From an uncultured Bacteroidia bacterium (GTDB taxonomy: Bacteria > Bacteroidota > Bacteroidia > Bacteroidales > Prolixibacteraceae): a DNA stretch of 5,670 nucleotides. The position numbers and the translations under genes were made by a program. Below the pieces are notes generated by a model, which saw only the letters and a list, made by a program, of their open reading frames with translations, was not told the origin of the DNA and did not search any database. The stretch lies in the NCBI GenBank assembly GCA_903859795.1, contig CAIOOC010000896.1, positions 1 to 5,670 of the forward strand, read 5' to 3'. Below, piece after piece: positions 1 to 5,670 of the stretch. Each line of letters begins with the position of its first letter. Within the stretch, counting starts at the first letter, position 1.

Positions 1-46
1 AATTTTTATTATTTATTTTTATAACGCACTCAATTATGAAAGTACA

Positions 47-77
47 TTTAAGAATGGTTGTTACATAGATACATTTG
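47..77 (+). promoter_or_regulatory. Bacteroidota-type promoter of the UroD-fucosidase-mutarotase operon
   Basis: Positions 70-77 read TACATTTG, an exact match to the Bacteroidota -7 consensus TAnnTTTG. Positions 47-50 read TTTA, one base off the TTTG-type -33 element, with a 19-bp spacer, which is normal for the housekeeping sigma factor of this phylum. Transcription would start around 82-86, leaving a leader of about 60 bases before the ATG at 143. No operator-like dyad or riboswitch fold was recognised in the leader. The match is seen directly; promoter activity is inferred. Confidence 0.55.
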
Positions 78-142
78 CCAGGTGCAAGCCAATACACTCA
101 AACTGCTGAGAAATATCTGATAATAGAACAAATTTAAATGAT

Positions 143-1405
143 ATGTCTGTTAATAAAATGACCTCAAGAGAACGCATTCTTGCTGCAATAAATCATAGTC
201 AGCCCGATAAAGTTCCTGTTGACCTGAGCTCGACACCAAGCTCAGGGATTTCGGCTATTGCCTATAGTAATCTGGTTAAGCATATCGGGCGAGAAGATTT
301 ACAAGTTCAGATATACGACGTTGTTCAGCAACTTGCACAACCGGATATCAGCCTGCTGGACCAGTTCGGGGTCGATGTGCTCGATATCGGAAGGACCTTC
401 AACGATCACGCTGCTGACTGGCGTTCTGTCACAATGTCAAACGGAGCCTCAGCATTTTATCCAAATTGGTTTCATCCGATTCTGATGCCTGACGATTCCT
501 ATCACACCTTCGACGAATCCGGGAAAATAGTTCTTTCCAGAATGCCTGTCGGTGCTACTTTTTTCGATCAAACCTATTTCCCTTATGTAGATGGCTACCC
601 CGATTCATACGAAAACCTGGACCAGGAGATGGGACGCATCATGTGGGCACGCCATGTGCATAGTCCCTGGGACCATGCCAGTGATCCCGGATTCTGGCAG
701 AAACTTCGCGAAAACACGTTAAAACTCAGGCAATCAACCGATAAGGCATTGCTGGTGGTGTGCGGGTGTAACCTCTTTGAATGGGGAACCTTTCTGCGCC
801 GTATGGATAATTTCCTGATGGATCTGATGTGCGACCCATACAATGTAGAAAAATTACTCGATGAGTTAATAAAAAGACACCTTGCAACCCTTGAAAAAGT
901 ATGCGAGTCGGTTGGCGATATTGTAGATATCATCCGGTTTGGAGACGACCTGGGAATGAGTTCAGGTCCGTTTATGGACGCTGATACCTACCGTAACCTT
1001 TTCAAACCACGTCACAAAATTCTCTGCGATTATGTGAAAACACACAGCAAAATGCGTACCTTCATCCATTCTTGCGGATCTATCTCATTGCTTATGCCAG
1101 ATCTGATAGAGGCGGGAATCGAGATTTTTAACCCCGTGCAAACCAATGCCTACCGGATGAAACCAGACTTTCTGAAAAAGGAATTCGGACAACAGTGCAC
1201 CTTCTGGGGCGGAGGGATTGAAACGGTGGGAACCCTTAATTCGGGCTCTCCTGAACAGATTCGTGAACAGGTTCTCGAACGGCTGGAGATCTTCTCCGTG
1301 GGAGGTGGTTTCGTGTTTAATACGGTCCATAATATTTTACCTGACGTACCACCGGAAAATATAATCGCCATGTTCGATGCGGTGAAGGAGTTTAACAGGA
1401 AATAA
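143..1405 (+). CDS. UroD-superfamily protein (MtaA/CmuA-like methyltransferase branch), function unknown
   Basis: A 420-residue protein of the uroporphyrinogen decarboxylase superfamily (TIM barrel). Its N-terminus carries the family signature around residues 7-27 (SRERILAAINH, then PDKVPVDL). Residues 309-312 are His-Ser-Cys-Gly, equivalent to the His-x-Cys part of the zinc site in the MtaA/CmuA/MtbA methyltransferases. The C-terminal stretch near 388-406 (GGGFVFNTVHNI, then DVPPENI) is also typical of the superfamily. It has His396 about where MtaA-type proteins carry their last zinc-binding Cys. The HemE hallmark RQAGR is absent and the protein is longer than HemE (about 350), so heme synthesis is unlikely. 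No signal peptide is seen, so it should be cytosolic. ATG 143 is used; an in-frame ATG at 158 (MTSRERIL) is an equally good start because neither has a Shine-Dalgarno site. It is first in a tight operon with a fucosidase and a mutarotase, suggesting a role in sugar or methylated-sugar metabolism. Family is secure; substrate is unknown. Confidence 0.88.
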   Translation: MSVNKMTSRERILAAINHSQPDKVPVDLSSTPSSGISAIAYSNLVKHIGREDLQVQIYDVVQQLAQPDISLLDQFGVDVLDIGRTFNDHAADWRSVTMSNGASAFYPNWFHPILMPDDSYHTFDESGKIVLSRMPVGATFFDQTYFPYVDGYPDSYENLDQEMGRIMWARHVHSPWDHASDPGFWQKLRENTLKLRQSTDKALLVVCGCNLFEWGTFLRRMDNFLMDLMCDPYNVEKLLDELIKRHLATLEKVCESVGDIVDIIRFGDDLGMSSGPFMDADTYRNLFKPRHKILCDYVKTHSKMRTFIHSCGSISLLMPDLIEAGIEIFNPVQTNAYRMKPDFLKKEFGQQCTFWGGGIETVGTLNSGSPEQIREQVLERLEIFSVGGGFVFNTVHNILPDVPPENIIAMFDAVKEFNRK

Positions 1406-1423
1406 GCATTAATACAGTTGAAG

Positions 1424-2716
1424 ATGAAGAAACCTTTCTTACTATTTGTTTGTCTGGCAATAATTACGACTGCTTTTGGCCAGAATAGCAGCTCACATCA
1501 GGAAAAACTTAAATGGTGGCAGGATGCCCGTTTTGGGATGTTTATTCATTGGGGCCCGGTCAGTCTTAAAGGGACCGAAATTGGCTGGTCCCGCGGACGA
1601 GAAATTCCAATAGCAGAATACGATACACTTTATAAACAGTTTAATCCGGTAAAATTCAATGCGGATGAGTGGGTCAAACTGGCCAAAGATGCCGGAATGA
1701 AGTATATCGTATTTACTTCAAAACACCACGATGGGTTTTGCATGTGGGATACAAAATATACCGATTTCAACATCATGAATTCACCCTTCAGAAGGGATGT
1801 GATGAAAGAACTTGCAGACGCATGCAAAAAAAATGGTATGGCTTTGGGATTCTACCACTCTACCTGCGACTGGCATCATCCCGATTTTCCTCTGACAAGC
1901 CCGGGAGGAACTGTTAAAAGGGAGACATCGAATCTCGACCGGTATACCCAATATCTGAAGAATGAGTCAGTTGAAATCATCACCAAATATGGACCATTGC
2001 TTGTAATGTGGTATGATGTCCCGATGGAATTCGATGCAGCTCGGGGCCAGGGAGTGATCGATGAGATCAGAAAAGTACAGCCAAATATTCTGGTGAATAA
2101 CAGAACTGGTGCAAAGGGCGATTTCGACACACCGGAACAGCGGGTTGGCGATTTCCAGAACGACCGGCCATGGGAGACATGTATGACAATTGCAAATCAA
2201 TGGGCCTGGAAACCTAATGATGAAGTAAAGTCACTTGAACAATGCCTCCACAACCTGATCAGATCGGCTGGCGGTGATGGTAACCTGTTGTTCAATGTTG
2301 GTCCGATGCCCGACGGACGCATCGAACCATTACAGGTAATCAGGCTTAAGGAGATGGGACAATGGCTTCAGAAATATGGCTACTCGATCTATGGAACACG
2401 AGGAGGACCCTTTAAACCAACTGATTGGGGAGTTAGTACGCGCAAGGAGAATACAATTTTTCTGCATATCCTGAAATGGAATGGCGACTCTCCAAAAATT
2501 ATTTTCCGCGCACATGGTATTCAAATCATGGGTTGCCGGCTGGCAGATGGCGGAGATGTAAAAGTTACCAGGGTAAGGGATACCTATATCATTGAATTGG
2601 CAAAAGAGGTACTGCAACCGATTAACACAATTGTTGAAATCCAGACTGCCAAAAATGTGATGGATATTCCTCCATTTGAACTTGCTTCTCAACCACTTCC
2701 CGTCAAACAGAATTAA
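1424..2716 (+). CDS. Exported alpha-L-fucosidase, glycoside hydrolase family 29
   Basis: Hydrolyses terminal alpha-L-fucosides with retention of configuration, probably in the periplasm or outside the cell. The 430-residue product begins with a signal peptide (MKK, a hydrophobic run, then TTAFG before Gln at about residue 20). GH29 barrel motifs follow in order: GMFIHWGP (about 38-45), SKHHDGFCMWDT (about 99-110), YHSTCDWHHP (about 144-153) and LLVMWYD (about 192-198). The Asp of WYD (198) is the expected nucleophile. The acid/base is less certain in this family; Glu251 in PWETC is my candidate. NVGPMPDGRIEP (about 291-302) closes the barrel, and a beta-rich C-terminal region of about 100 residues follows. 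Length is normal for the family and no extra carbohydrate-binding module is seen. I chose ATG 1424 over the in-frame TTG at 1418 because it gives a standard MKK signal peptide. It starts 18 bp after the UroD-like gene and ends 10 bp before the mutarotase. Activity on fucose analogues or methylated fucose cannot be excluded. Confidence 0.93.
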   Translation: MKKPFLLFVCLAIITTAFGQNSSSHQEKLKWWQDARFGMFIHWGPVSLKGTEIGWSRGREIPIAEYDTLYKQFNPVKFNADEWVKLAKDAGMKYIVFTSKHHDGFCMWDTKYTDFNIMNSPFRRDVMKELADACKKNGMALGFYHSTCDWHHPDFPLTSPGGTVKRETSNLDRYTQYLKNESVEIITKYGPLLVMWYDVPMEFDAARGQGVIDEIRKVQPNILVNNRTGAKGDFDTPEQRVGDFQNDRPWETCMTIANQWAWKPNDEVKSLEQCLHNLIRSAGGDGNLLFNVGPMPDGRIEPLQVIRLKEMGQWLQKYGYSIYGTRGGPFKPTDWGVSTRKENTIFLHILKWNGDSPKIIFRAHGIQIMGCRLADGGDVKVTRVRDTYIIELAKEVLQPINTIVEIQTAKNVMDIPPFELASQPLPVKQN

Positions 2717-2726
2717 ATACTTAACT

Positions 2727-3050
2727 ATGAAACGATTTGGACAGATAATCGGAGTGGATCCGGCACAATTTGAAAAATACAAGGAATACCATGCTGCTGT
2801 TTGGCCTGAAATTCTGGAAATGATCACTGAATGCAATATCCGTAACTACTCAATCTATCATAAGGATAACCTGCTCTTTGCCTATATGGAATATACGGGT
2901 GACGACTTCGGGGCTGATATGGCAAAAATGGCCGCAGACCCCAGGACTCTCGAATGGTGGGATGTGATGATGCCAATGCAGAGACCACTGTCTACAAGGA
3001 GTGAAGGTGAATGGTGGGCCAATATGGAAGAAGTTTTTCATTTGGATTAA
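2727..3050 (+). CDS. rhaM: L-rhamnose mutarotase family protein (RhaM/YiiL type), possibly acting on L-fucose
   Basis: A 107-residue cytosolic protein that should interconvert the alpha and beta anomers of a 6-deoxyhexose. Aligned from memory with the 104-residue E. coli RhaM (YiiL), the positions coincide: His22 in YHAAVWPEI matches the catalytic His22, and Tyr41 in NYSIY matches the active-site Tyr41. LLFAYMEY (about 49-56), the WW pair (77-78) and the C-terminal EEVFHL complete the family pattern of a dimeric ferredoxin-like fold. I chose ATG 2727 because it starts at the conserved MKRFGQIIGV. The longer reading from ATG 2676 overlaps the fucosidase and adds 17 residues the family does not have. 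The gene starts 10 bp after the fucosidase stop. Relatives of this family are annotated as type 2 L-fucose mutarotases in fucose pathways, so the fucosidase neighbour favours L-fucose; the substrate itself is inference. No rhamnose isomerase, kinase or aldolase gene is in the window. Confidence 0.9.
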   Translation: MKRFGQIIGVDPAQFEKYKEYHAAVWPEILEMITECNIRNYSIYHKDNLLFAYMEYTGDDFGADMAKMAADPRTLEWWDVMMPMQRPLSTRSEGEWWANMEEVFHLD

Positions 3051-3065
3051 GAACCAAATGAAAAA
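3034..3065. repeat. 12-bp perfect inverted repeat across the mutarotase stop codon
   Basis: Positions 3034-3045 (TTTTTCATTTGG) are the exact reverse complement of 3054-3065 (CCAAATGAAAAA), with an 8-base loop that contains the TAA stop of the mutarotase gene (3048-3050). As RNA it could form an AT-rich hairpin ending the three-gene unit. An A-run rather than a U-run follows, so it is not a classical intrinsic terminator. It could slow 3' decay or weakly end transcription before the second UroD-like gene. Confidence 0.5.
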
Positions 3066-3182
3066 AACCACATTAGGAACAGTAAGGCACTACAGATTAA
3101 ATTCAATGCATTTATCAAAGACTATCACGAGTCATAAAAAGCACTCTATTTAAAAGTTACATGTTTTATTTTTTTAATGATT

Positions 3183-3234
3183 CTACTGTGACCTACTGTG
3201 CCTGTTGTCGTTTTAACAGATCAACAAGATTGTT
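3183..3234. promoter_or_regulatory. Possible regulatory region upstream of the second UroD-like gene
   Basis: The 201-bp gap between the mutarotase and the second UroD-like gene is AT-rich and has no clear Bacteroidota -7 element. It holds two small structures: a direct repeat CTACTGTG at 3183-3190 and 3193-3200 (10-bp period, one helical turn), and a dyad AACAA-GA-TTGTT at 3223-3234, ending 17 bp before the chosen start. Either could be a protein-binding site, but both are short enough to arise by chance. Confidence 0.2.
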
Positions 3235-3251
3235 CTAAATACAAAAATAAA

Positions 3252-4415
3252 ATGAACCGAACCGATAATTGCCTTGCCAAACTTGAAAGGATGAATAAGG
3301 CCTTACATCATGAAGAGCCAGACCGTGTGCCCATCAGCGATTTCTTCTGGGGCAGTTTTGTGAAACGCTGGCGAAAAGATCTGAATCTGCCCGAAACAGC
3401 CGAGCCATATGCATACTACGACCTGGACTGGATTGTCACAACACCCAATATGGATCCAAAAATCCGCCCGTTCGAAACGATCCGTGAAAATGAAATTGAG
3501 GTTGTTGTAAAGACAGGTTTTGGGGCTACTTTGCGTAAACGCTTTGATTTTCAAATGCCTGAGTTCATGACCTTCGATGTCGATACGATTGAAAAACTGC
3601 AGGCTTTTGAGTTTGACGATGCCTTCGACCCACGCCGCTACTTTGATGCAGGAGATAACCAGATTGCTGGTGTAGGAGACGGATTTGAGCGGAACTCACC
3701 TCCCTGGATAGAAACTGTTAAAAAGTTATATCCTGATATCCCGGTTTACGGAAGCATTATTGAATGTTCGGAGTGTCTGACCCGCCTGGTTGGCCAGGAA
3801 AACACCCTTTTTTGGATGGGCATGTATCCCGACGAGCTCGGAGCCTGTATCCATAAAATAGGACAGTTCTACCTCGACTGTACAAAAGCCCAAATTGCAG
3901 CTGCAGATGGTTTTCTGGATGGAATGGTAATCTGGGGAGATGTAGCCTTTAAACAAACAATGCTCTTTGATCCCGAATATTGGCGCGAATATTTCAAACC
4001 CTGGGTGAAGGCGATGATAGACGAATGCCACAAACACAATCTTCCGGTAATTTACCACGGCTGCGGAAACGTAAGCCTGATCTTCGAAGATTTTATCGAA
4101 ATGGGTCTTGATGCCTACAATCCCCTTGAGGTAAAAGCGGATATGGATGCTGTGCGGTTGAAAAAAGTGTATGGAGACAGTATAGGCTATTGCGGGAACA
4201 ATAACATCCAGGTATGGGAAACAAACGATCTGGAACTCATCAGACATGAAACACTTAAAAAATTAAATGCCGCTAAAAATGGTGGATTTATCTTTCAATC
4301 AGACCATTCCGTTTCAAGCGGAGTCTCGGGCCAGACCTATGATTTTATAGTGAAGTTGGTCAGGGAGTACGGTAAATATCCATTGAAACTGGGGGAATTT
4401 GATATTAAAATTTAA
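3252..4415 (+). CDS. Second UroD-superfamily protein (MtaA/CmuA-like branch), function unknown
   Basis: A 387-residue UroD-superfamily protein, clearly diverged from the one at 143-1405 but built alike. The N-terminus has LERMNKALHH followed by EPDRVPI (about 11-28). Residues 269-272 are His-Gly-Cys-Gly, the equivalent of the MtaA/CmuA metal site, followed by a conserved YNPLEVKADMD (about 289-299). FIFQSDHSVSSGVS (about 346-358) supplies a His352 near the place of the last zinc-binding Cys in MtaA. WGDVAF (about 228-233) occupies the usual barrel position. The HemE RQAGR motif is missing. No signal peptide, so cytosolic. I use ATG 3252, which places the family signature at the expected distance; the open frame continues up to a GTG at 3198, but the 18 extra codons show no family similarity. 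It lies 201 bp after the mutarotase, so it may have its own promoter or be reached by read-through. Substrate unknown; a joint role with the fucosidase operon is inferred from position only. Confidence 0.87.
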   Translation: MNRTDNCLAKLERMNKALHHEEPDRVPISDFFWGSFVKRWRKDLNLPETAEPYAYYDLDWIVTTPNMDPKIRPFETIRENEIEVVVKTGFGATLRKRFDFQMPEFMTFDVDTIEKLQAFEFDDAFDPRRYFDAGDNQIAGVGDGFERNSPPWIETVKKLYPDIPVYGSIIECSECLTRLVGQENTLFWMGMYPDELGACIHKIGQFYLDCTKAQIAAADGFLDGMVIWGDVAFKQTMLFDPEYWREYFKPWVKAMIDECHKHNLPVIYHGCGNVSLIFEDFIEMGLDAYNPLEVKADMDAVRLKKVYGDSIGYCGNNNIQVWETNDLELIRHETLKKLNAAKNGGFIFQSDHSVSSGVSGQTYDFIVKLVREYGKYPLKLGEFDIKI

Positions 4416-4458
4416 ATACCTGACAGATATTTAAAACCTGTCAGGTATTTAAATTTTA
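4406..4458. terminator. Bidirectional terminator hairpin between convergent genes
   Basis: Positions 4406-4426 and 4438-4458 form a 21-bp perfect inverted repeat with an 11-base loop (4427-4437). The GC-containing tip of the stem is ACCTGACAG paired with CTGTCAGGT, and the base is AT-rich, so each strand gives a hairpin trailed by an AT-rich tract (TATTTAAATTTTA on the plus strand). It includes the TAA stops of both flanking genes: the forward UroD-like gene (4413-4415) and the reverse-strand gene (4456-4458). The position between convergent genes fits a shared terminator. The half-sites ACCTGACAGAT and ACCTGTCAGGT are themselves near or exact palindromes, so the element may belong to a dispersed intergenic repeat family. 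Confidence 0.8.
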
Positions 4459-5244
4459 TCTTACCATCATTTGTAATGTCCCGACTTTTAATTCCTTCCA
4501 CTCCCTGGTTTTAAAACCCTCTTTAACAGCAAGACTGGTCATCATATCCATTTCGCCTCCTGAACCTTCCATAAATGAGGAAAGTTGTGCAGCATCATTA
4601 TACATACTGACTGTGAGATGGGTTCCGTAAGCCTGGGAACCGGCAGGTAATATGGCTCGAAGCAATTCCCAGCTCCCTTTTTTACCTTTTGTTACCATAT
4701 CCTGATGCCATGGTTTGAAGATCTCCGCTTCCACTTTCTCATAACTGTCGTCCAGCTGTTTCATAATATCAATGGTGATCATGGTTCCAACTTTCATCGT
4801 AAACTCACCTTTGGTTCTGTCAACCTGCTTCAGGAGAATCTGGTTGGCCAAATCTCTCGCTTTTCCCGTTTTGTCAAACATTGCACCAAGTTCTTTATCT
4901 GTCTTCTTTGGGTAAGCTTTTTTCGCATAGGCCATTACATCAAGAGAGTTAATTGCCTGCAACATGCTTTGAAGACTCGGGAAAAGTGTCACAGTCAGAT
5001 ATTGTGAACCCTGCTTAATTCCACCCGGGGTTAATGACCATAAATCCCATCCAAGAATTGACTTATCTGCAACACGTTGTTTATGAATTCCGGACCAAAA
5101 ATCTTCGATCTGCCAATAATCGCCGCTGTTCTGACTATCAACATGCATAAATTCAAATAATAAATATAATGAGGAAGCTTTTTCCTGCGCTTTTGTACCA
5201 AAGCTGATCAATGCAACTAAAATCAATGTCAATAATGTTTTCAT
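4456..5244 (-). CDS. Exported protein of unknown function with two similar halves
   Basis: A 262-residue protein I do not recognise by name. It begins with a clear signal peptide (MKT, hydrophobic LLTLILVALISFG, cleavage probably after KA before Gln20), so it is probably periplasmic or secreted; there is no lipobox Cys. The mature part appears duplicated. Residues 43-88 and 168-215 share the pattern His-x3-Val-x7-Trp-[Asp/Glu]-Leu followed about 16 residues later by Leu-Thr-Val (His54, Val58, Trp66, LTV 83-85 against His180, Val184, Trp192, LTV 210-212). This alternation of helix and strand suggests two ferredoxin-like (dimeric alpha+beta barrel) domains joined by a helical linker (about 96-150) rich in Lys and Asp. 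ATG 5244 is the natural start. The gene converges on the second UroD-like gene and shares a terminator with it, so it is probably not part of the sugar operon. Ligand or enzymatic role cannot be told from sequence. Confidence 0.82.
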   Translation of the reverse strand: MKTLLTLILVALISFGTKAQEKASSLYLLFEFMHVDSQNSGDYWQIEDFWSGIHKQRVADKSILGWDLWSLTPGGIKQGSQYLTVTLFPSLQSMLQAINSLDVMAYAKKAYPKKTDKELGAMFDKTGKARDLANQILLKQVDRTKGEFTMKVGTMITIDIMKQLDDSYEKVEAEIFKPWHQDMVTKGKKGSWELLRAILPAGSQAYGTHLTVSMYNDAAQLSSFMEGSGGEMDMMTSLAVKEGFKTREWKELKVGTLQMMVR

Positions 5245-5619
5245 AATTGGGATAATTTTAAATTTAAAAATTCTAAGAATTGGAGTCCTTTAGAAACCTG
5301 AGTTAAATAAGGATATTTAAATTAAGGATTGTCTGGATATTTTTGACATATAAATAATGACTAGAAATGTAATCTCAAAATGGATTTCTTTCATCCTGAC
5401 TTATAAGGCAAAACTGAGCTCCCCTCCTGTACATTGCGTTAGTTTTCATGTTTCCCTCCTTTCCGGTATTTAGTATACGATTACATTCTCACGATGGGCA
5501 GAATTAACAGCAACTTTTTTCTGGTTTAGTTTTTATTTAGAACAATTACAAATAAGAATTTGTTCAAAGCAAAAAAGAATTATCTATTTTTACACAATCA
5601 CTTACCAACGTACAAACAA
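5245..5619. other. AT-rich divergent intergenic region without a gene
   Basis: This 375-bp stretch separates the reverse-strand exported protein from the forward gene at 5620. No open frame longer than about 20 codons with family resemblance was seen, and no tRNA. It contains the palindrome TTTTAAATTTAAAA (5256-5269) in the leader of the reverse gene and a direct repeat GGATATTT (5311-5318, 5335-5342). A weak reverse promoter may use CAAA at 5376-5379 (TTTG on the minus strand) and TATTTATA (minus strand of 5349-5356) with 19-bp spacing, but the -7 element matches poorly. The forward promoter is listed separately. Confidence 0.6.
5559..5592 (+). promoter_or_regulatory. Likely Bacteroidota-type promoter of the gene starting at 5620
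   Basis: TTTG at 5559-5562 and TATTTTTA at 5585-5592 resemble the -33 (TTTG) and -7 (TAnnTTTG) elements with a 22-bp spacer; the last base of the -7 box is off consensus. The start codon follows 27 bp after the -7 box, giving a short leader. A dyad GAACAA (5540-5545) / TTGTTC (5560-5565) overlaps the -33 element and could be an operator, but this is speculative. Confidence 0.4.
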
Positions 5620-5670
5620 ATGAACTTCGAAACCTATTTTAAAATCAGCTACGGACAGTCTCTTCAACCA
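5620..5670 (+). CDS. 5' end of an unidentified gene, cut by the window edge
   Basis: ATG at 5620 opens a frame that stays open to the last base, giving 17 codons (MNFETYFKISYGQSLQP). The preceding AT-rich leader (ACAAACAAATG) and a plausible promoter at 5559-5592 make it a credible gene start. There is no signal peptide in what is visible, so the product is probably cytosolic. The opening FETYFKISYG faintly recalls the N-terminus of flavin-reductase-like/high-molecular-weight rubredoxin proteins, but the next residues do not continue that pattern and 17 residues are too few for an assignment. Confidence 0.5.
   Translation, partial: MNFETYFKISYGQSLQP

Noticed and set aside
78..142. Riboswitch or attenuator in the operon leader
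   Set aside because: The leader is only about 60 bases and no stable paired structure or known aptamer motif was seen.
1418..1423. TTG at 1418 as the start of the fucosidase
   Set aside because: ATG 1424 gives a standard MKK signal peptide, and nothing favours a rare TTG two codons upstream.
2676..2726. Longer N-terminus for the mutarotase from ATG 2676
   Set aside because: It overlaps the fucosidase by 41 bases and adds 17 residues absent from the RhaM family; from ATG 2727 the catalytic residues fall at their usual numbers.
2330..2836. Reverse-strand open frame of 168 codons
   Set aside because: It lies antisense to the fucosidase and mutarotase, has no recognisable motif, and is explained as a shadow of those genes.
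3198..3251. GTG 3198 start for the second UroD-like gene
   Set aside because: The 18 extra codons show no family similarity and cover the direct repeat and dyad of the intergenic gap; ATG 3252 fits the family better.
3726..4247. Reverse-strand open frame of 173 codons
   Set aside because: It is fully antisense to the well-supported second UroD-like gene and shows no protein-family features.
143..4415. Calling either UroD-like gene hemE
   Set aside because: Both lack the RQAGR substrate-binding motif, are longer than HemE, and carry an HxCG metal-type motif; neighbours are sugar genes, not heme genes.
5620..5670. Flavin-reductase-like or rubredoxin-type assignment for the partial gene
   Set aside because: Only about ten residues look similar and the following residues diverge; 17 residues cannot carry a functional call.

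Overview
The window looks like part of a Bacteroidota chromosome. Three things suggest this: a good match to the Bacteroidota-type promoter (TTTA, 19 bp, TACATTTG at 47-77), gene starts in A-rich leaders without Shine-Dalgarno sequences, and signal peptides ending just before a Gln (FG/QN, KA/QE). The genus cannot be fixed from the sequence; an environmental or gut polysaccharide degrader fits best.

Layout. Positions 1-142 are a leader with a promoter. Four forward genes follow: a uroporphyrinogen-decarboxylase-superfamily (UroD-like) protein (143-1405), an exported GH29 alpha-L-fucosidase (1424-2716), a RhaM-family L-rhamnose/L-fucose mutarotase (2727-3050), and, after a 201-bp gap, a second diverged UroD-like protein (3252-4415). 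The first three are separated by only 18 and 10 bp and should be one transcription unit. A 21-bp perfect inverted repeat (4406-4458) lies between the convergent ends of the second UroD-like gene and a reverse-strand gene. That gene (4456-5244) encodes an exported 262-residue protein of unknown function whose two halves resemble each other. A 375-bp divergent intergenic region follows, with a plausible promoter for a gene that begins at 5620 and runs off the window after 17 codons.

How the genes may work together. The fucosidase would release L-fucose (or a modified 6-deoxyhexose) in the periplasm, and the cytosolic mutarotase would interconvert the anomers of the freed sugar for catabolism. 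The two UroD-like proteins are not HemE. They keep the His-x-Cys-Gly metal-site motif of the MtaA/CmuA-type methyltransferase branch, so processing of a methylated sugar or other methylated compound is a testable idea, but no corrinoid protein is present here. No transporter, SusC/D pair, isomerase, kinase or regulator is visible, so this is a fragment of a larger sugar locus or a compact accessory one.

No tRNA, rRNA, CRISPR array or insertion sequence was recognised.
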